Notes under the pieces: generated by a model
Told to the model about the DNA's origin: nothing
Seen by the model: only the letters and a program-made list of their open reading frames with translations
Databases searched by the model: none
Program-made: the position numbers and the translations under genes
Part shown: one piece after another, positions 28,573 through 37,656 of the stretch
Layout: each line of letters opens with the position of its first letter
How positions within the stretch are numbered: the first letter of the stretch is position 1
Assembly: GCA_003278875.1 (NCBI GenBank)
Contig: QCCQ01000001.1
Coordinates: forward strand, 1-54,408
Origin: Prochlorococcus sp. AG-347-L21
Lineage (GTDB): Bacteria > Cyanobacteriota > Cyanobacteriia > PCC-6307 > Cyanobiaceae
Length of the DNA: 54,408 bases
Reading direction: 5' to 3'

Positions 28573-29190
28573 ATGAAACTTAATCAAATAATTAATCTTC
28601 ATAAGGGGCTCACTGCTTTTGTAGTAATAGGTCTTATGATTTTTTTTGATAATTTTACGATCGCCCCTTACGTTTATTTAGCTCTTCATGGTACTTATGG
28701 ATTACTTTGGCTTCTAAAAGAAAAGATATTCCCAGATCCTTATTTTAAAGAAAAAATCAATTTTTTAACTTCAGTTACTGGTTTTATTTTCCTTGGAAGT
28801 TACTGGGTAGCTCCCTACATTCTTATCTCATCTCAGAAATCTGTTCCAAATATCGTAATAGCTGCATCTGTATCCATAAATATACTTGGTGTGTTTCTAC
28901 ACTTTGCTAGTGATGCTCAAAAATATTTTTCTCTTAAATTAAAAAAAGATCTAATTAAAGAAGGATTTTTTAAAAATATAAGGAATACAAATTATCTTGG
29001 AGAAATACTAATTTATCTATCATTCGCCATACTTTCAATGAGTTTCATACCATTTGTAATTCTTGCAATATTTTTCTCTATAGTTTTTCTACCAAGAATG
29101 ATAAAAAAAGATAAATCGCTCTCAAAGTATGATTCATTCGAAGAATACAAAAAGAAAAGTGGTCTTATATTGCCTAAATTAAATGCCTGA
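28573..29190 (+). CDS. DUF1295 / isoprenylcysteine methyltransferase-like membrane protein
   Basis: About 205 residues with five hydrophobic segments. The C-terminal core DAQKYFSLKLKKDLI, FKNIRNTNYLGEIL and YDSFEEYKKKSG matches the DUF1295 family, related to steroid 5-alpha-reductases and ICMT-like methyltransferases. Substrate unknown. ATG at 28573 is preferred over TTG at 28561. Its 3' end overlaps the next gene by 8 nt, indicating an operon. Confidence 0.8.
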   Translation: MKLNQIINLHKGLTAFVVIGLMIFFDNFTIAPYVYLALHGTYGLLWLLKEKIFPDPYFKEKINFLTSVTGFIFLGSYWVAPYILISSQKSVPNIVIAASVSINILGVFLHFASDAQKYFSLKLKKDLIKEGFFKNIRNTNYLGEILIYLSFAILSMSFIPFVILAIFFSIVFLPRMIKKDKSLSKYDSFEEYKKKSGLILPKLNA

Positions 29191-29734
29191 TAACAACTTA
29201 CCCAGTTGGAGGCAAGATTTAAAATCTTCTAGAAAAAAAGAGGGCAAATCACCCTCCAACAGATGGATTCAGCTTGCAACAGTCAGCGAAGAAAATGAGC
29301 CAAGATTAAGAACAGTGGTTTTCAGAGGATGGCATAAAAATAGTTCAATGATTATTTTTACAGATAGAAGAAGTGAAAAAATTGGGCATTTAAAATCCAA
29401 CCCTAATGCAGAAATATTATGGTTCTTTTTGAAAACCAAATCACAATATAGATTCAAAGGTAAGATACATGAATTAATTGATAACAAAAATTATTGGGAT
29501 TTATTATCAGGAAAATCAAAATCTTCTTGGTTTTGGGGATCTCCTGGAGAGAAAATAAATCCAAAAGTCCAATCTTTTTATGAAATATTATCCAATGTTC
29601 CCAAGTCAGAAAATTTTGTAGTTCTAAATTTTGAAATCGATTCAGTAGATCTTCTTAAATTAGAACAGCCTGTTCATAAAAGATATCTTTGGGAAAAGAG
29701 TAAGAAATGGGAAAAAGTTGAAATTAATCCTTAA
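29183..29734 (+). CDS. Pyridoxamine 5'-phosphate oxidase-like FMN-binding protein (Alr4036 type)
   Basis: The 183-residue split-barrel flavin protein has SPSNRWIQLATVSEEN, PRLRTVVFRGW, FTDRRSEKIGHL and AEILWFFLKTKSQYRFKG, the FMN-binding layout of PPOX relatives. It lacks the full C-terminus of true PdxH, so pyridoxine oxidase activity is doubtful; the Alr4036-type subgroup fits best. The start overlaps the DUF1295 gene by 8 nt. Confidence 0.82.
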   Translation: MPDNNLPSWRQDLKSSRKKEGKSPSNRWIQLATVSEENEPRLRTVVFRGWHKNSSMIIFTDRRSEKIGHLKSNPNAEILWFFLKTKSQYRFKGKIHELIDNKNYWDLLSGKSKSSWFWGSPGEKINPKVQSFYEILSNVPKSENFVVLNFEIDSVDLLKLEQPVHKRYLWEKSKKWEKVEINP

Positions 29735-29808
29735 ATATTTCTAAATTGTATATTTAGGTTGAAAAACATATCGTGATCAGTCAGTTTTAAAAAAGAAGTA
29801 TTATTCAT

Positions 29809-29982
29809 ATGAATTTCTCAGAAATTCCAGAAAACCCTATTATTTTTTTATCTTGGGTGACTGCTATAGGGCTATTTATAAGTCTTTCTGAAGCAACAAT
29901 TAAGATAAAACTTGAGAAGAGAAACAGTTATAGAAAAAGATTAGAACTAATCAATAACCTTTATCCTAAAAAGTTAGCTTGA
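29809..29982 (+). CDS. Small single-span membrane protein
   Basis: 57 residues from ATG at 29809: MNFSEIPENP, one hydrophobic segment (IIFLSWVTAIGLFISL), then a basic helix (KIKLEKRNSYRKRLELINN). The membrane-plus-basic pattern and clean ATG support a real gene. The last 9 bases overlap the convergent doxX-like gene. Function unknown. Confidence 0.6.
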   Translation: MNFSEIPENPIIFLSWVTAIGLFISLSEATIKIKLEKRNSYRKRLELINNLYPKKLA

Positions 29983-30525
29983 AGTATCTGAGAGTATGTT
30001 CGCTTGCAGAAATTGGAATAAGCCACCTTTACTTGTTTCTTCTTTAACTTCGACTTGCTTAGAATTTCCTGATTTTGTTGAAGGAATGATTTCTTCATCA
30101 TCTTCTGATTTCAAAATTCTAATAATGACTTCATCTAATGAGAAGTTACCTGGCCCTGTTAATGCAATTGAAGTTGCTGAAGCGAAATACAAAAGTAAAA
30201 GCTCTAGTAGGAAAATATTAAAACCTGAAGTAACAAGTGCATGATATATAGCAACAGAAATTGTTCCAACAATTGCTAAAGCCCCGAACCTTGTAGCTAA
30301 ACCAATAATTAGTAGCCAACTACCACCTATTTCAGAGAATGCCGCTATGTATGATAAAAATATTGGGAATGGGAGATGTAAAGGTCTGACAAAAGCATCA
30401 GCGAAATTCTCTATATTTGCTAATTTCTCATAACCGTGATGGATAAGAACAGTTCCAGTTATAACTCTAAGAATTAATAAAGCAGTATCTTTGCTAAACG
30501 ACTTGGTAAGAATTGTTGAAAGCAC
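29974..30525 (-). CDS. DoxX family membrane protein
   Basis: The 183-residue protein has four membrane segments and the DoxX-type start LLILRVITGTVLIHHGYEKL. AAFSEIGGSWLLIIGLATRFGAL follows, as in the family. The C-terminal 45 residues are a charged tail (EDDEEIIPSTKSGNSK) not seen in minimal DoxX proteins. The family has been linked to redox and thiol stress but has no fixed biochemical role in cyanobacteria. Confidence 0.85.
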   Translation of the reverse strand: MLSTILTKSFSKDTALLILRVITGTVLIHHGYEKLANIENFADAFVRPLHLPFPIFLSYIAAFSEIGGSWLLIIGLATRFGALAIVGTISVAIYHALVTSGFNIFLLELLLLYFASATSIALTGPGNFSLDEVIIRILKSEDDEEIIPSTKSGNSKQVEVKEETSKGGLFQFLQANILSDTSS

Positions 30526-30660
30526 TATAAAAAAATTATCCTTAAGTAAAAATAACTAGTCACAGTATCCATCGTGGATTAAACCACAAAAGTCGCGCCT
30601 AATTAAGTATTTATACTTAGTACTCAAACGAAATCTTTTCTGATTAAGAACTCAACATAG

Positions 30661-31815
30661 TTAAAAATTATTTTTTGAATAATTTTCTAATATTCTCTGA
30701 TTGATTTTCGGAATATTTTCTTTAAATTTGAAAAAACCTTTTTTGGCGAATTTCCAAGCAAATAAATCTTCATCTCTAACAAGGTTAAAAATTTTTTTAT
30801 GGTGTAAATTTTTAAACTCAGTTATGAAATCATAATTTTCTCCCACTCCAGGATAAATAATGTCTATTTCTTTGGTATTTTTAAAAGTATTTTCGAGTAA
30901 ATAAGGATCAATCTGTTCAACATTATCAAAATGCTCTATAAATTCAGAGACCAAATCTTGTTTAAATTTCAAAACAGATTCAGACAATTTAATTTGTCTT
31001 TGTTCATTTTTTAAAAGGATAATAAATACTTTTTTATAGCTTGTAAGTAAATTTTTAAGGGTTGCAAGGTGCAGATCATTCTCAAACATGATCAGATTAC
31101 CTGATTTAGGATACATATCATTTTTATAAATCTCATCTTCTAATGGAATTTGATTAGATTCTTCAAGAAAAATTTGTTGATTACTGATTTTTTCTGCATT
31201 AAATCTATTATTTGAAAATTTTCTGAGGTTTGATGATGAAAAAAGATATTGTTTTCCCTTCGTTTGCAATCCTCCGACCCATCTCCAGCTAAGGAGATTA
31301 GATGCAGCATCGCCATCAAAAAGATATCTAAAGAAAAACTTTGCTCCCAATTGCCATGGAAGGCCTAAATTAAATATCCAAGTACTTGCAAACCACATTC
31401 TTGTATGGTTATGCAAATAGTTGTAATGCTTTAATTCATGGACCCAAGAATTAAAAAAATCTAATTCTGTATTGCCACTAATTGCACTTTCATATAGCTC
31501 ATAATCAAAATCGAGATTGTTTTCTGAAATAAAATTTCTCCAAACTTTAGGTCTATTTTCCATCCACCCTTTCCAGTAAACTCTCCAAAATATTTCTTCA
31601 ACAAATTTAGTTGAATTTTTGATTTTGTACTTACTTTTAATATCATGAATCAGATCATATTCCGATAAAATTCTATGAGTAATGAAAGGCGATAATTTTG
31701 AGACTGAACTTTCTTTATTTGGCCCAAAATCAAAATTTCTTAATTTTGCATAATCATTAATTTTGTATTTCGCAAAATTTTCCCAGGTATTTTGAGCTTT
31801 TAATAAAAATGACAT
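30661..31815 (-). CDS. Photolyase/cryptochrome-like FAD-binding protein with apparently swapped domain order
   Basis: The 384-residue protein opens with the helical FAD-binding domain of photolyases: SSVSKLSPFITHRILS (36-51), EEIFWRVYWKGW (73-84), HYNYLHNHTRMWFAS (130-144) and FDGDAASNLLSWRWVGG (166-182), the FAD cradle region. There is no N-terminal antenna domain. Instead residues 240-384 look like one: NLIMFENDLHL (240-250) resembles the WFRNDLRL start of canonical photolyases, then KVFIIL, YPGVGENYDFITEF and KFAKKGFFKFKENIP. Function could be photorepair or light sensing; this is inference. Divergent from a ligase-like gene. Confidence 0.78.
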   Translation of the reverse strand: MSFLLKAQNTWENFAKYKINDYAKLRNFDFGPNKESSVSKLSPFITHRILSEYDLIHDIKSKYKIKNSTKFVEEIFWRVYWKGWMENRPKVWRNFISENNLDFDYELYESAISGNTELDFFNSWVHELKHYNYLHNHTRMWFASTWIFNLGLPWQLGAKFFFRYLFDGDAASNLLSWRWVGGLQTKGKQYLFSSSNLRKFSNNRFNAEKISNQQIFLEESNQIPLEDEIYKNDMYPKSGNLIMFENDLHLATLKNLLTSYKKVFIILLKNEQRQIKLSESVLKFKQDLVSEFIEHFDNVEQIDPYLLENTFKNTKEIDIIYPGVGENYDFITEFKNLHHKKIFNLVRDEDLFAWKFAKKGFFKFKENIPKINQRILENYSKNNF

Positions 31816-32094
31816 TTTCTGTTAACTGTAAAAAATTTTTATTTGTATTGATAGAAATTTCAAAAATTTTTTCCTGCAAATTAATTCTTAAAATTTTCTG
31901 TTTCACTTTTAAGTAAATATGTTTGATTGAAGTATTTAATTTAAACCCCTAATCCGTACATTTTATACTCTTAAATCGTTCTCTGCATAGGAGGATATTA
32001 ACTGGTCAATTACTTTTTAAATCTAATTTTAATTTTCAAATCTTTATTAAAATGATTTTTTCTAAGAGGTTTTTAAATATTTATCAAAATTATT
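31816..32094. promoter_or_regulatory. Divergent spacer between the photolyase-like and ligase-like genes
   Basis: 279 nt without a convincing gene. It should hold both promoters. A perfect AGGAGG stands at 31989-31994 but has no ATG, GTG or TTG at a suitable distance with an open frame of any length. The rest is AT-rich. Confidence 0.4.
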
Positions 32095-32844
32095 ATGAAT
32101 AATTTATTAGTGAGAGATGTTAAGTATCTTGATGAACAATACAGAATAGGTGAAGACATAATTTCAGATGGCGCATTTAAGCAACTTGAAAAGCTATTTA
32201 TTCCTGTTGATCCAGAACCTGACTTCTTTAATCAAAAAAATAATAAACTTTTGCCAAAATTAGCTAAAGAAAACTATAAAGAATTTTTGAAAAGTTTATT
32301 AACAAAAACAAGATTAAGCATTCAACCAAAAATTGATGGCTGTGCTATTGCAATTAGATATTTAAATGGCAATTTTGATAAAGCTATTACAAAAAAAGGA
32401 TTAGATGTCTCAAGCAAAATTAAACAAATTAAAAATGTCCCCGATTTTATTCCTATCAAACGAGATTTTCAAATTAGAGGTGAACTATACGCTACAAACC
32501 AAGTTGCCGGCATTTCCCAAAGAATTACAAGAAAATACATCTATGATAAGAAAGGGATTGGAGAAAGTCTCCGCTTTTGCTGTTTCCAAATACTTAATGG
32601 AAGACTTAATCAATACGAAACCCTTAACTATCTTAAAAAATGTGGCTTCAGCACCCCTGAAAGTTACTTCACAAATCATACAAGCGAAATCCAAATATAT
32701 AAAAAGAATTGGTTAGAGAGAAAAATATTTGCTAAATATCCAACTAATGGGATAGTTATAAAAATAAATAGTAGGAAATTACAGTTACTTAGAGAGAAAA
32801 GTTTATCTCAAAATAACGAATGGCAATATGCAATTCAAAAATAA
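32095..32844 (+). CDS. Stand-alone NAD-dependent DNA ligase-like adenylation domain
   Basis: The 249-residue protein resembles only the nucleotidyltransferase core of LigA. A short domain-Ia-like piece (DIISDGAFKQLEKL, 21-34) is followed by motif I QPKIDGCAIAIRY (Lys79, Asp81, Gly82), a motif III RGEL (128-131), a motif IV-like TNGIVIKIN (217-225, Asn where Asp is usual) and WQYAIQK (243-249), where the protein ends exactly at the motif V lysine. OB fold, zinc finger, helix-hairpin-helix and BRCT domains are missing, so it is unlikely to be the replicative ligase. It may be an adenylating enzyme or a truncated relic; the frame is intact. Confidence 0.78.
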   Translation: MNNLLVRDVKYLDEQYRIGEDIISDGAFKQLEKLFIPVDPEPDFFNQKNNKLLPKLAKENYKEFLKSLLTKTRLSIQPKIDGCAIAIRYLNGNFDKAITKKGLDVSSKIKQIKNVPDFIPIKRDFQIRGELYATNQVAGISQRITRKYIYDKKGIGESLRFCCFQILNGRLNQYETLNYLKKCGFSTPESYFTNHTSEIQIYKKNWLERKIFAKYPTNGIVIKINSRKLQLLREKSLSQNNEWQYAIQK

Positions 32845-32952
32845 TATTAAATAGTACCTTCAAAAAGAGCTCACGATACTGACTTCCAGTATTTACAGTG
32901 GGAAAGTAATTAAATTTTGGTTAAATTCCAAAGCAATTCGCAGGATTACTAA

Positions 32953-33882
32953 ATGACTGCCACTTTTTCAAGACCTAAAATCTCTAACTGGGAAACATCT
33001 AATATTCCAAACCTTGCAGGCAAAACAGCCCTAATTACTGGTGCGAATAGTGGTCTTGGATATTACACTGCAAAAGCCTTAGCAGAAAAAAATGCTCATG
33101 TTGTTATAACTTGTAGATCGCTGGAAAAAGCTAATCAAACTATCATAAAACTTAAAGATCTTAATCCTGAAGGATTATTTACACCTTTAGAATTAGATTT
33201 ATCAGATTTAAAGAATATTGTTGAAGTTCAGTCCAAAATTTTTGATAATTTTGAAAATTTGGATTTACTAATCAATAATGCAGGCATTATGCATCCGCCT
33301 AAAACTCTTAGTGCCCAGGGATACGAAATACAATTTGCAGTTAATCATCTAGCTCACATGCTTTTGACTCTAAAGCTACTTCCAATTATTGAAAAAAAAG
33401 TAGAATCTAGAATAGTTACGGTTACTTCTGGAGCACAATTTTTTGGCAAAGTTGGTTGGAAAAATCTGAAAGCCGAGAACTATTACAACAAATGGGAATC
33501 TTACTCCAATAGCAAATTGGCAAATGTAATGTTTGCTTTGGAACTAAATGCGAACTTAAAGCACAAAAATATACTTTCTTTAGCTGCTCACCCAGGAATT
33601 GCAAAAACAAATCTCTTTACCGCTCAAAAACCTAACCCTGGTCCATTAGAGACATTCTCATTGGAATTATTTAGCCCTATTTTTCAAACCGCTGAGATGG
33701 GTGCTTTACCTCAACTTTTTGCGGCTACTTCACCAGACGCAAGAGGCGGTGATCATTATGGGCCTAGATTTAATTTCAGAGGTCATCCAAAACTATCCCC
33801 TACTTCTCCTTTCGCCATGAATAAAAAAGAAAGAAAAAATTTATGGGAAAAAAGCCTCGAAATACTTAATAACTACTTATAA
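32953..33882 (+). CDS. Short-chain dehydrogenase/reductase (retinol dehydrogenase / POR-like)
   Basis: The 309-residue protein has the cofactor motif ALITGANSGLGYYTAKAL, LLINNAGIM, the active-site YSNSKLANVMF (YxxxK) and AAHPGIAKTNLF. The Arg in TCRSLEK after strand 2 suggests NADP preference. It is close in style to retinol dehydrogenases and protochlorophyllide-reductase relatives, but the POR-specific Cys motifs are not obvious. Substrate unknown. The 3' end overlaps the next minus-strand gene by 6 nt. Confidence 0.85.
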   Translation: MTATFSRPKISNWETSNIPNLAGKTALITGANSGLGYYTAKALAEKNAHVVITCRSLEKANQTIIKLKDLNPEGLFTPLELDLSDLKNIVEVQSKIFDNFENLDLLINNAGIMHPPKTLSAQGYEIQFAVNHLAHMLLTLKLLPIIEKKVESRIVTVTSGAQFFGKVGWKNLKAENYYNKWESYSNSKLANVMFALELNANLKHKNILSLAAHPGIAKTNLFTAQKPNPGPLETFSLELFSPIFQTAEMGALPQLFAATSPDARGGDHYGPRFNFRGHPKLSPTSPFAMNKKERKNLWEKSLEILNNYL

Positions 33883-34143
33883 ATTTTTCATTTTTACTAA
33901 CTTCAGAAAATACTTCAAGATATGTAATTCACTCTCTGAGAGTTTCATAAATTCTGTTAAGGCATCATAATTTTTTTCATCAATTTTTTTTGACAATTGA
34001 ATAAAACTATCGTGGTTTTCATTAACAAAGCGCTCAGCAATCTGAGACGGAGTTAAACCCTGTTCAATTAATTCACCTGGAGCATTTTTCTCCCACTTTT
34101 CATAAAACCAAGAGAACCAATATTTTGCAGTATTATCTTCCAT
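33877..34143 (-). CDS. Small helical hypothetical protein, paralogue of the gene at 44477
   Basis: 88 residues: YWFSWFYEKWEKNAPGE, GLTPSQIAERFVNENH, then YDALTEFMKLSESELHILKY. The same pattern (WF.W, A-F, D.L..F.KL.E.E.H..) recurs in the minus-strand gene at 44477-44803, so both belong to one picocyanobacterial family. No membrane segment. Function unknown. It is divergent from murD. Confidence 0.7.
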   Translation of the reverse strand: MEDNTAKYWFSWFYEKWEKNAPGELIEQGLTPSQIAERFVNENHDSFIQLSKKIDEKNYDALTEFMKLSESELHILKYFLKLVKMKNL

Positions 34144-34243
34144 TAATTAACTTTTCTTGGGCGAATACTATAAATACTGAAGAAAAATCTCATGATTGAA
34201 TTACCCCTTAAACACAATTAATATAAATGCAATTATAAATTTA

Positions 34244-35674
34244 ATGATAGATAATCATTCAAGTAAAAGAAATATTAATCTTGTAATTGGATTAGGTAAA
34301 TCTGGATTTTGGGCTGCCAAGTATTTGAGAAGCATCAATAAGAGAGTAATTGTTTGGGAAAGTAAAGATGGGATAGAATTCTTAGAAAGAAAAACAGCAT
34401 TAGAAGAACTTAATATAATAGTTTCTCTAAATAAAGAATTTGTATTTGAAAAAATTCAACCTTTTGTGAAAGAGATCGAATCTGTTGTTGTAAGCCCATC
34501 AATACCTTATGACCACATAACTATTATTGAATTAAAAAAAAAGGGAATTAAAGTAATTGGAGAAATTAATGTTGCATGGGAAATTTTAAAAGACACAAAT
34601 TGGATAGGTATTACTGGCACTAATGGCAAGACTAGTGTTACTCATCTACTAAGCCATATACTCTGCGATACTGGATTATATGCTCCTTTTGCTGGAAATA
34701 TTGGTACACCTTTATGTAAATATGCTCACTCCAAAAAAGATGAAAAAATTGATTGGATAGTAGCTGAATTAAGCAGTTATCAAATAGAAATATCTCCAGA
34801 AGTAAAACCTAATATTGGAATATGGACAACCTTCACAGAAGATCATCTTGAAAGACATAAAACACTTGAAAAATATTTCAACATAAAAAAAAGCTTGTTA
34901 GAAAAATCTAATTTTAGAATTTATAATTATGACGATAAAAACCTAAGAAATCACTACAGTTCGCTATCAAGAGGGGTTTGGATAACCACTAGTTTAGATA
35001 AATCAAATTTTATTCATTGCGATTATTGGATAGATGATCAAGCATACATTGTTGAGAGAGGGAAGAAATTATTCAAACTTAAAAATTTTTCTTTAAAAGG
35101 AATGCATAATCTTCAAAATCTTTTATTGGTAATTGCAGCAGCAAGAAAAGTTGGATTATCTGGCAAGAAGATTAAAGATTCTTTATCTAATTACAAACAA
35201 TTACCCCATAGGATGGAGACAATTTATAAAAATAATGATCTGGAAATCATTAATGATAGTAAAGCTACAAATTTTGACGCATCTATCGCGGGAATAAGTT
35301 CAATTGAAGGTCATATAATAATCATTGCTGGGGGCAGATTAAAAGGCAATGAATATAGTGAGTGGATAAAAGTTTTAAAGAAAAAAGTTAAATGTGTTTT
35401 CCTTTTTGGAGAAAGCTCAAAAGTCCTAAAAATGGCACTTATTAATGAAGGATTTAAAAAAAATATTTTTGAATTTTCAGAACTAAAAGAGCTTTTAAAT
35501 TTTGTTTTTCATTATTTACAAAATAATAGGGTTGGAACATTATTATTCACACCTTCATGCTCTAGTTTTGATCAATTTAAAAATTATGAAGAGCGTGGAG
35601 ATTATTTCAAGAAACTAATAAGCGAAAAATTAAAGGTTAATAAATCCATTTTTTGTTCAAGTATTATTTCGTAA
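34244..35674 (+). CDS. murD: UDP-N-acetylmuramoylalanine-D-glutamate ligase
   Basis: Adds D-glutamate to the peptidoglycan precursor. It has [17 protein letters not shown] (N-terminal Rossmann part), the ATP-binding loop [23 protein letters not shown], the C-terminal-domain LPHRMETI and [10 protein letters not shown], and the late [11 protein letters not shown]. All are MurD signatures. I start at ATG 34244 (476 residues); the open frame extends upstream to a TTG at 34196, which would add 16 unconserved residues. Confidence 0.95.
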   Translation: MIDNHSSKRNINLVIGLGKSGFWAAKYLRSINKRVIVWESKDGIEFLERKTALEELNIIVSLNKEFVFEKIQPFVKEIESVVVSPSIPYDHITIIELKKKGIKVIGEINVAWEILKDTNWIGITGTNGKTSVTHLLSHILCDTGLYAPFAGNIGTPLCKYAHSKKDEKIDWIVAELSSYQIEISPEVKPNIGIWTTFTEDHLERHKTLEKYFNIKKSLLEKSNFRIYNYDDKNLRNHYSSLSRGVWITTSLDKSNFIHCDYWIDDQAYIVERGKKLFKLKNFSLKGMHNLQNLLLVIAAARKVGLSGKKIKDSLSNYKQLPHRMETIYKNNDLEIINDSKATNFDASIAGISSIEGHIIIIAGGRLKGNEYSEWIKVLKKKVKCVFLFGESSKVLKMALINEGFKKNIFEFSELKELLNFVFHYLQNNRVGTLLFTPSCSSFDQFKNYEERGDYFKKLISEKLKVNKSIFCSSIIS

Positions 35675-35760
35675 TTTTCAGGTCGGTCATTACAACCGTT
35701 TACCCTCTAGCAAATATTCACTTAATTAGTTAGATTTTGACTATAAATTAACTACAAGCA

Positions 35761-36075
35761 ATGAGTGAATCTAACAATTTACCTCAAGCAATAAGTCATA
35801 AAAAATTAAGTTACTTGATGCTGAAGGCACAAAAAGATGCTCATTTTTCTGATGAATTAGCAGAAATAGAAAGTCCCGAAAAAAGAGAATTTGAAGAGTT
35901 AATAAACAACTGGGAAGCTTCAACTAAGAAGGTAGTTAATGAGTTATCAAAAAGAAAAGAGAATTTACTAAAAGACAAATCGCCAAATTCTTTAATTGCA
36001 CTTGGGGCTATGGAAGTCCACATTAATATGGCTTTGCAAGCCTTAAATGCATTTAATAAAGAAGTTGATGGGTAA
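35761..36075 (+). CDS. Conserved hypothetical helical protein
   Basis: 104 residues from ATG at 35761, soluble and strongly helical by composition: ISHKKLSYLMLKAQKDAHFS, a charged coiled-coil-like middle (WEASTKKVVNELSKRKENLL) and MEVHINMALQALNAF at the end. I do not recognise the family. It stands alone between murD and the convergent pirin gene. Confidence 0.65.
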   Translation: MSESNNLPQAISHKKLSYLMLKAQKDAHFSDELAEIESPEKREFEELINNWEASTKKVVNELSKRKENLLKDKSPNSLIALGAMEVHINMALQALNAFNKEVDG

Positions 36076-36089
36076 AAGTAACAGATAAA

Positions 36090-36821
36090 TTATAATGAAG
36101 GCATCGAAAACAAGAGAAAATCTAAGTCTTTTTCAGTATTTATAGAGACATCATCATAATATTTAACTTCAAAACCCAAGCCATCTCCATGTTCGAGAAA
36201 TATATTTGAATTAGAGTCTTTACTTTTTAATAAAAGATTACCTTCAATTATTTGTATCCAATTATATTTATCGATTTTTAATGGCAATTTTCTTTCTTTA
36301 ATTGGCTTATATTTACAACGCCATAAAGATATACTTTGATTTAGAAAAAGCTTATTATTTTTAACGTCTTTGTAATCAAAAATAAGATTGTCCCACAACT
36401 TTTCATTTAATGAGATTTGATCATATCGAGGTTTGATATTTTCTTTTTGAGGGTATATCCAAATCTGGAACAACTTACAGTTCTCATTTTCTTCATTCAT
36501 CTCGCTATGAGAGATTCCAGTACCTGCAGACATAACTTGTACTTCATCTTTATGAATTTTTCCAAGATTGTTTAAAGAGTCTCTATGAGTTATTGCTCCT
36601 TTTGTTACGACAGTAATTATTTCCATATTTGCATGAGAATGTGTATTAAATCCTGCATTAGGAGAAATAATATCTTCGTTTATAACTCTAATTTTCCCAA
36701 AATTATCCCATTTTGGATCTCTATGCTCTGCGAAAGAAAATGAATGCATCGAATTTAGCCATTCTCTAGTCGATTTAAATCTTTCGTGCGATTTCCTTAA
36801 TTTAATTATTTTCAAAGACAT
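36090..36821 (-). CDS. Pirin family protein (bicupin)
   Basis: The 243-residue protein has the pirin N-terminal cupin: FSFAEHRDPKWDNFGKIRV, NAGFNTHSHANMEIITVV (metal-binding His pair), GAITHRDSLNN and MSAGTGISHSEMNEE (further His and Glu). The second cupin is degenerate, as usual. Relatives include YhhW-type quercetin dioxygenases, but the natural substrate here is unknown. Confidence 0.9.
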   Translation of the reverse strand: MSLKIIKLRKSHERFKSTREWLNSMHSFSFAEHRDPKWDNFGKIRVINEDIISPNAGFNTHSHANMEIITVVTKGAITHRDSLNNLGKIHKDEVQVMSAGTGISHSEMNEENENCKLFQIWIYPQKENIKPRYDQISLNEKLWDNLIFDYKDVKNNKLFLNQSISLWRCKYKPIKERKLPLKIDKYNWIQIIEGNLLLKSKDSNSNIFLEHGDGLGFEVKYYDDVSINTEKDLDFLLFSMPSL

Positions 36822-36908
36822 AAATACTAAGAAATAAATATGGTGTATTTGTGTAAATTAAATATTTTTGAAAATCATAAATTATGAATAAGTGAAATTA
36901 CTGTTTAT

Positions 36909-37037
36909 TTATTTGTTGATTTTACTTTGTGCTTTATTTGCTTTATAAATTATTTTTTTTGCTTCTTCTCTTGTAGAACATTTTTCCGCCTCAACGTTCA
37001 AGTTTTTTAGTTTATTTAATTGTTTTGAAATTTTCAT
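36909..37037 (-). CDS. Small basic protein
   Basis: 42 residues from ATG at 37037: MKISKQLNKLKNLNVEAEKC, then a Lys/Ala-rich helix (STREEAKKIIYKANKAQSK). No membrane segment; one Cys. Helical, heptad-like composition supports coding, but no homology can be claimed. It sits between the DUF1643 and pirin genes, same strand. Confidence 0.5.
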   Translation of the reverse strand: MKISKQLNKLKNLNVEAEKCSTREEAKKIIYKANKAQSKINK

Positions 37038-37119
37038 ATTAATTTAACTTAACAAATAGAAATTAACATATATTTAATAGAATAGCTAAAAATACTGATA
37101 TCCATTTGAGCCTTACTAC

Positions 37120-37656
37120 CTAAAAATAAGATTGGAGGATGGAATTATCAGAACAATATAGAGGGTGTATTGGATTATCTTTAATTGTTTTCTTAATTAA
37201 AAGCGGTCCAAGAGAATTATCAAAATTATTTTTCCTAATTGAGTTATATTGCATTATTTTTTTTGATATTCTTTTATTTCTATTCTGAAATTTACCTTTG
37301 TTACCCCAACCTAACCATAAATCACAATTTTTACTTTCAGACCAGTGTTTTAAGTTTTTATAAATATGATTATTGTTTAGATAGCCCACAGGGTTTTTAT
37401 GTTTAAAAAGTTTTTCTGGTTTGCTTGAAATAAGAGCAAATAGATTTATTAATTTTACTTTGCCGTAATTATTGTTTTTCGAAATTTTGATTATCTTTTT
37501 TGTTGTGTTATCCAAGAAAACTTCATCAGATAATGAAGGATTTAAACCAATAAAGATAATCTCTTTTTTAGATCTAGAAATCTTATAACTTAAACTCCAT
37601 CTATATAGTTTGTTAGCACTTATTAAACAATTTCTTTCTAAAAATAATTTATTCAA
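37120..37656 (-). CDS. DUF1643 family protein
   Basis: The 178-residue protein matches DUF1643 in LYRWSLSYKIS, IFIGLNPSLSDEVFLDNTTK, NYGKVKLINLFALISSKPE and PVGYLNNNHI. The family is common on phage and accessory DNA and has no known function. It starts with TTG at 37656, overlapping the upstream DUF2214 stop by 4 nt (TTGA), so translation is coupled. Confidence 0.85.
   Translation of the reverse strand: MNKLFLERNCLISANKLYRWSLSYKISRSKKEIIFIGLNPSLSDEVFLDNTTKKIIKISKNNNYGKVKLINLFALISSKPEKLFKHKNPVGYLNNNHIYKNLKHWSESKNCDLWLGWGNKGKFQNRNKRISKKIMQYNSIRKNNFDNSLGPLLIKKTIKDNPIHPLYCSDNSILQSYF

Noticed and set aside
32405..32716. 103-codon frame overlapping the ligase-like gene
   Set aside because: It is a +1 shadow on the same strand; only the main frame carries the KxDG and RGE motifs.
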